NCBI GenBank assembly: GCA_002390225.1
Contig: DGOW01000022.1
Location: 969 to 19,366 of the forward strand
Length of the DNA stretch: 18,398 nucleotides
From: Gemmatimonadales bacterium UBA4456
GTDB taxonomy: Bacteria; Gemmatimonadota; Gemmatimonadetes; Longimicrobiales; Gaopeijiaceae
Reading direction: 5' to 3'
The position numbers were made by a program, and so were the translations under genes. Below the pieces are notes generated by a model. It was not told where the DNA came from. It ran no database searches and saw nothing but the letters and a program-made list of their open reading frames with translations. Shown in pieces: positions 15,206 to 18,398 of the stretch (its first letter is position 1; every line of letters begins with the position of its first letter).

Positions 15206-16117
15206 ATGCGTCTGGCGCAGGCCACCGCGACGGTCGCAGTCACCTGGTTCATCGTCACACGCGCCGGCTTGTCCCTGGAGGATCTTCGCCAGCTCGAGTC
15301 CGGCGTGTTCGACATCAGGCCCGGACTCCTGCTGGCATCATGCGCCACACTCTTCGCGGGGTACATGTCCACGGCTCTCATCTGGGCGCGAATCGTCCGC
15401 GACCTCGGTGGACCGCGGCTTCCTGCACACGACGCAGTGCGGCTCTTCATGATCGGAAACCTCGGCCGGTATGTGCCGGGCAAGGTGTGGCAGATTGCCG
15501 CCCTGGCCGCGCTGGCTCGACAACGTGGCGTTCCCGCCATGACCGCCACGGCAGCCGCGATCCTGGGGCAGGGCACCGGGCTCGGTGCTGCGATGGCGAT
15601 CGGCCTCGGGGCCGCCTGGCAGTACGGTGCCGGCGAAGCATGGCGCTGGGGCGTGCCGGCGTTGATCCTGGGCGGCATCACCGTCGGGCTGTTGCCGCCG
15701 GTGTTCGACGCGGTTTCGAGGCTCTGGTTCCGCGTTGCGAAGTCCGACCCACCGGCGTCGCTGTCCTATCGTGACGGAGTCCGCTGGATCTTCCTGAGTA
15801 TCGGGAGCTGGATCGTCTATGCCGTCTCGTTCTGGCTCTTCGCACGGGGACTTGGCCTCGAGCTCGGCCTCCTGACAGGTGCATCGGCCTTCGCAGCTGC
15901 GTACGTTCTCGGATATCTTGTCGTGTTCGCTCCGGCGGGGCTCGGGGTCCGCGAGGGCTTTCTGATCGCGCTCCTGACCTCCACGATCGGAGTGGGCGCA
16001 GCAACGGCGCTCGCAGCGGCGAGCAGGCTGTGGACAACGGTCGTCGAAGTGGTGCCGGCGGCTGCGTTCTGGACCCGACACCTCGCCACCAACGGAGTGA
16101 CACACTCCGGTGAATGA
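15206..16117 (+). CDS. UPF0104 / lysylphosphatidylglycerol-synthase-TM-like (flippase-like) membrane protein
   Basis: This 303-residue integral membrane protein has about eight hydrophobic segments and the two landmark motifs of the UPF0104 family: NLGRYVPGKVWQ at 85-96 and FAPAGLGVREG at 241-251. It matches the transmembrane part of MprF, but no aminoacyl-transferase domain is present, so lysyl-PG synthesis is not expected. Members near glycosyltransferases are often annotated flippase-like, although direct proof is scarce. ATG 15206 is 11 bases after the YfhO-like stop, without a clear Shine-Dalgarno sequence. In this context it may flip or handle the lipid-linked sugar made by one of the GT2 enzymes. 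Its end overlaps the next gene by eight bases. Confidence 0.82.
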   Translation: MRLAQATATVAVTWFIVTRAGLSLEDLRQLESGVFDIRPGLLLASCATLFAGYMSTALIWARIVRDLGGPRLPAHDAVRLFMIGNLGRYVPGKVWQIAALAALARQRGVPAMTATAAAILGQGTGLGAAMAIGLGAAWQYGAGEAWRWGVPALILGGITVGLLPPVFDAVSRLWFRVAKSDPPASLSYRDGVRWIFLSIGSWIVYAVSFWLFARGLGLELGLLTGASAFAAAYVLGYLVVFAPAGLGVREGFLIALLTSTIGVGAATALAAASRLWTTVVEVVPAAAFWTRHLATNGVTHSGE

Positions 16118-16835
16118 CGCACGAATTCTCGTCATCATCCCGACCTACGACGAGGCAGAGAACCTGCCGCGCATCGTTCCGCGTGTCCTCGAGCAGGATC
16201 CCCGCATCGAGCTCCTCGTCGTGGACGATGCGTCTCCGGACGGGACGGGTCAGATCGCCGACGAACTGGCTCTTGGAGATCCGCGCGTTCACGTGCTGCA
16301 CCGCCAGGGGAAGGAAGGGCTGGGTCGTGCGTACCTGGCCGGGTTCGGGTACGGCATGGAGCAGGGGTTCGACATCCTGTTCGAGATGGACGCCGATTTT
16401 TCACATCCCCCGGACGCCCTGCCGGGCCTGATCGAGAAGTTCTCCGACGCCGATGTGGTGATCGGATCACGATATGTGGACGGGCGAGTCACCGTCGCCA
16501 ACTGGCCGATGAGCCGCCTTCTGGTGAGCTACTTCGGCAGTCGCTACGCACGCATCATCACGGGTATGCCCGTCCGGGACGGGACCGGCGGATTCAATGG
16601 CTGGACGCGCGAGGTACTCGAGAAGGTGGATCTCTCCCGGGTTCAATCGAACGGGTACGCCTTCCAGATCGAGCTGAAATTCCGCGCATACCGGGCTGGC
16701 TTCCGGCTGATCGAATCGCCCATCCTGTTCACCGAACGCGATACCGGCGAGTCCAAGATGTCGAAGAAGATCGTTCGAGAAGCGGTCTGGCGGGTCTGGT
16801 GGCTTCGTATCCAGGACATCCTCGGCCGCCTGTGA
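16110..16835 (+). CDS. Polyprenol-phosphate mannose synthase-like family 2 glycosyltransferase
   Basis: This 241-residue GT2 protein resembles Dpm1/Ppm1 enzymes that make polyprenyl-phosphate mannose (or a related hexose) from a GDP-sugar on the cytoplasmic face. Motifs in order: VIIPTYDEAENL (8-19), VVDDASPDGT (37-46), the metal-binding MDADFSHPP (93-101), GSRYVDG, the NGYAFQIEL acceptor segment and ERDTGESKMSKKI near the C-terminus. It has no transmembrane helices, unlike the GT2 at 10576, so the two probably have different lipid or sugar partners. The GTG start at 16110 overlaps the upstream stop by eight bases. An ATG at 16114 that would form ATGA is out of frame. GGAG lies a rather long 12 bases upstream. 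The sugar identity is inferred. Confidence 0.87.
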   Translation: MNDARILVIIPTYDEAENLPRIVPRVLEQDPRIELLVVDDASPDGTGQIADELALGDPRVHVLHRQGKEGLGRAYLAGFGYGMEQGFDILFEMDADFSHPPDALPGLIEKFSDADVVIGSRYVDGRVTVANWPMSRLLVSYFGSRYARIITGMPVRDGTGGFNGWTREVLEKVDLSRVQSNGYAFQIELKFRAYRAGFRLIESPILFTERDTGESKMSKKIVREAVWRVWWLRIQDILGRL

Positions 16836-17644
16836 CTGACCCGGGCGAGGCGACACGCCATGCGGCCGGCGATGCAGATCCAGACGCCCGCATTGGCAAG
16901 GAGTTCTACGATTCCAGCGCCTACTTCGACGACCGGGGCGCGGTTCACCTGAACGACTACGAGAGTCCTTTTCAGCGGTATCGGGTCGATAAGGTCCTCG
17001 GCATCCATACGCCGGGCCGTCAGGACCGCGTCGTCGACTTCGGTTGTGGCTGGGGGACGTTCGGCTTTGCGCTCGCCGAACGCACCGGGGAGGTGCTCGG
17101 GATCGATTTCAGCGAGCGTTCGATCGAGATCTGCAATCAACGGCTGGCCGAGGACCCGCGCCCCAACCTGAGCTTCCTCTGCGCGGACGCGGGTGATACC
17201 GGGCTGGAACCGGAGAGCGTGGACCTGGTCATCGCGGCGGACCTCTTTGAGCACGTCTACCCGGAGGATTCGGCCCGAATCGCTTTGGAAGCGTACCGGG
17301 TTCTCAAGCCGGGAGGGCGATTCTCTACGTGGACTCCTCATCGGGGACATGTGCTCGAGGTGCTCAAGAACCGGAACATCATCCTGAAACGGGACGTGAG
17401 CCACGTCGATTACAAATCCATGGCACGGATGACGGGCCTCCTCATGGACGCAGGCTTCGAAATCGAGAAGGCCTATTACGCGCCCTCTCACCTGCCAGGC
17501 CTCAGGCTCGTGGAACGGGCGCTACAGCCCCTCGTCCCACTTCTGCGACGGAGAATCGCTGTCCTGGGCCATAAGCCCCATGCATACACGGCCCGAGGCG
17601 GAGAATCCACCGTTGTCTCGCAGGGGCAGGGGGATCTCGGATGA
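16832..17644 (+). CDS. Class I SAM-dependent methyltransferase
   Basis: The 270-residue protein has a Rossmann methyltransferase core: motif I VVDFGCGWGTFG (67-78), the ribose-binding acid in GIDFSE (Asp92), SFLCADAGD, DLVIAADLFEHV (131-142) and the YRVLKPGGRF strand (155-164). This is the methyltransferase-11 type seen in sugar, lipid or quinone modification. I start at GTG 16832, whose GTGA overlaps the previous stop. The frame is open back to 16799, which would add 11 residues inside the upstream gene. The C-terminal quarter (LPGLRLVERALQPL) is amphipathic and may touch the membrane. The substrate is unknown. The neighbours suggest methylation of a glycan or a glycolipid intermediate. The next gene overlaps by ATGA. 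Confidence 0.85.
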   Translation: MTDPGEATRHAAGDADPDARIGKEFYDSSAYFDDRGAVHLNDYESPFQRYRVDKVLGIHTPGRQDRVVDFGCGWGTFGFALAERTGEVLGIDFSERSIEICNQRLAEDPRPNLSFLCADAGDTGLEPESVDLVIAADLFEHVYPEDSARIALEAYRVLKPGGRFSTWTPHRGHVLEVLKNRNIILKRDVSHVDYKSMARMTGLLMDAGFEIEKAYYAPSHLPGLRLVERALQPLVPLLRRRIAVLGHKPHAYTARGGESTVVSQGQGDLG

Positions 17645-18165
17645 GTTGGGAAATCGAGAGACGTTTCCTGGTGCGGGTCGACGAAGCCGTGTGGGATCGT
17701 CTCGGCCCGGGACACCATCTGCGGCAGGGATACGTCCGGAACGGTGATCCATCGGTTCGGATCCGTGTCGGTGAGGAGCGTGGGGCGGTGCTGACCTCGA
17801 AGAGCGGCTCCGGCATTCGCAGACAGGAGTTCGAGGTAGTCGTGCCGGGCGAGATCGCCGAGGCACTGTTTCTCTCGGCGGACGATCGGGTGCTAGAGAA
17901 GATCCGCTGGAAGCTCGGCCCGTGGGAACTGGACCGGTTCATGGGTGCACTGGAGGGTCTGGCGCTCATGGAGATCGAGTTGGAAGATGAACTCGATGCT
18001 ATGCCCGAGCCTCCGGACGGGGTCCATATGTTACGCGAGGTCACCGATGATAAGAGGTTTGTTAATGGTCGGTTAGCGCGCATGAGCGCGCGCGAGCAGA
18101 AGGGGCTGGCAACGAAGGCTTACAAGGAGGTTAAGGGATGGAAGGGACTCAACGTCTCCGAGTGA
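17641..18165 (+). CDS. CYTH-domain protein (triphosphate tunnel metalloenzyme family)
   Basis: CYTH proteins fold into a beta-barrel tunnel that binds triphosphates; small bacterial members often act as inorganic triphosphatases, while others are adenylate cyclases. This 174-residue protein opens with MSWEIERRFLV, giving the ExEx[K/R] signature as Glu4, Glu6 and Arg8, where Lys is more usual. Further family blocks are HLRQGYV, SVRIRVGEE, LTSKSGSGIRRQEFE, WELDRFMGALEGLALMEIELEDE and VTDDKRFVNGRLA. The basic and acidic tunnel residues therefore look largely intact. The start overlaps the methyltransferase stop as ATGA. A link to the surrounding glycan genes is not obvious and may be only shared transcription. 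The last 28 bases overlap the next lipoprotein gene and hold its ribosome-binding site. Confidence 0.9.
   Translation: MSWEIERRFLVRVDEAVWDRLGPGHHLRQGYVRNGDPSVRIRVGEERGAVLTSKSGSGIRRQEFEVVVPGEIAEALFLSADDRVLEKIRWKLGPWELDRFMGALEGLALMEIELEDELDAMPEPPDGVHMLREVTDDKRFVNGRLARMSAREQKGLATKAYKEVKGWKGLNVSE
18125..18130 (+). promoter_or_regulatory. Strong Shine-Dalgarno sequence for the RlpA-like gene
   Basis: A perfect AGGAGG at 18125-18130 lies seven bases before the ATG at 18138. It is the best ribosome-binding site in the window and sits inside the CYTH coding region, which decides the start of the overlapping downstream gene. Confidence 0.8.
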
Positions 18166-18398
18166 CGGTGGTGTGGGCCATCACGGTGATCGCCGCGAGT
18201 GGATGCACGCTGATCGGTTCCCCTGAGCTCGTGAGCCCTCCGCCATCGCCCGAGTCCTTTCCGGAGGGGACGCCATCGGTGGAGGCGCCGAGCCGGAGCG
18301 GGAACATGGTGGAGTACGAGCAGAGCGGACGTACGTACCGAGTGCTGGAGAGCTCGTTCGGGTATGACGAGCGGGGGATGGCCTCGTGGTATGGCGAG
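18138..18398 (+). CDS. rlpA: RlpA-like lipoprotein, N-terminal part (runs off right edge)
   Basis: Eighty-seven codons are visible and the frame is still open at the window end. The N-terminus is a lipoprotein signal: basic start (MEGTQRLRV), a hydrophobic core (VTVVWAITVIAA) and the lipobox ASGC with Cys23 as the lipidation site. A Pro/Ser/Glu-rich linker (about 31-52) follows. Then comes YEQSGRTYRVLESSFGYDE and RGMASWYGE, which is the start of the RlpA double-psi beta-barrel domain (family pattern G-x-ASWYG). RlpA proteins are outer-membrane lipoproteins that in Pseudomonas cleave denuded peptidoglycan glycan strands at septa. The start is fixed by AGGAGG seven bases upstream, and the gene overlaps the CYTH stop by 28 bases. 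The catalytic region and any SPOR domain lie outside the window. Confidence 0.85.
   Translation, partial: MEGTQRLRVTVVWAITVIAASGCTLIGSPELVSPPPSPESFPEGTPSVEAPSRSGNMVEYEQSGRTYRVLESSFGYDERGMASWYGE

Noticed and set aside
16114..16431. ATG at 16114 forming a tidy ATGA overlap with the UPF0104 stop.
   Set aside because: It is out of frame with the GT2 domain, whose conserved N-terminus is read from GTG 16110.
1..18398. tRNA or rRNA genes, CRISPR arrays, insertion sequences, attachment sites, intrinsic terminators with T-tracts and clear sigma-54 -24/-12 promoters.
   Set aside because: None was recognised by eye on either strand; gaps between genes are too short to hold most of these. A computed scan could still find weak promoters.

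Overview
The window reads as chromosomal DNA of a high-GC Gram-negative (diderm) bacterium. A complete four-enzyme CMP-Kdo pathway and an Lpt lipopolysaccharide-export set show that the organism builds an LPS-type outer membrane. Gemmatimonadota is my best guess. It rests on a signal peptide ending in Ala-Ala-Gln, the large OstA/LptA-like protein, the YfhO-type membrane protein and the flavour of the small paired-CxxC protein at the left edge. This is recall, not a search, so the phylum is tentative. No mobile element, CRISPR array, rRNA or tRNA was seen.

Left edge (1-372): a minus-strand reading frame encodes a small paired-CxxC (zinc-ribbon-like) protein that runs off the window start and carries an in-frame TGA between the two CxxC pairs. 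From 373 to the right edge every gene is on the plus strand, with gaps of at most about 70 bases and many 4-base stop/start overlaps. This looks like one long operon or a few nested ones.

Block 1 (373-951) is a TrpG/PabA-type glutamine amidotransferase with no partner synthase in view. Block 2 (1020-5848) is Kdo supply: kdsB, pyrG (the CTP that KdsB consumes), metal-type kdsA, kdsC and kdsD. Block 3 (5850-9011) is Lpt export: an LptC-like lipoprotein, an unusually long OstA/LptA-like protein and the LptB ATPase. It is followed by rpoN (sigma-54), an arrangement resembling the kdsD-kdsC-lptC-lptA-lptB-rpoN order of Proteobacteria. Block 4 (10576-17644) is glycan assembly: a membrane-anchored GT2, a GT4, a YfhO-like multi-pass protein, a UPF0104/flippase-like membrane protein, a soluble polyprenol-phosphate-mannose-synthase-like GT2 and a SAM methyltransferase. 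Block 5 is a CYTH-domain protein and the start of an RlpA-like lipoprotein that runs off the right edge.

Together the genes make and activate Kdo, export LPS, and probably build or decorate another lipid-linked surface glycan. The least described part is block 4. It resembles a three-component (polyprenol-phosphate-sugar synthase / flippase / YfhO) glycosylation system, but with a UPF0104 protein where a GtcA-type flippase would be expected.
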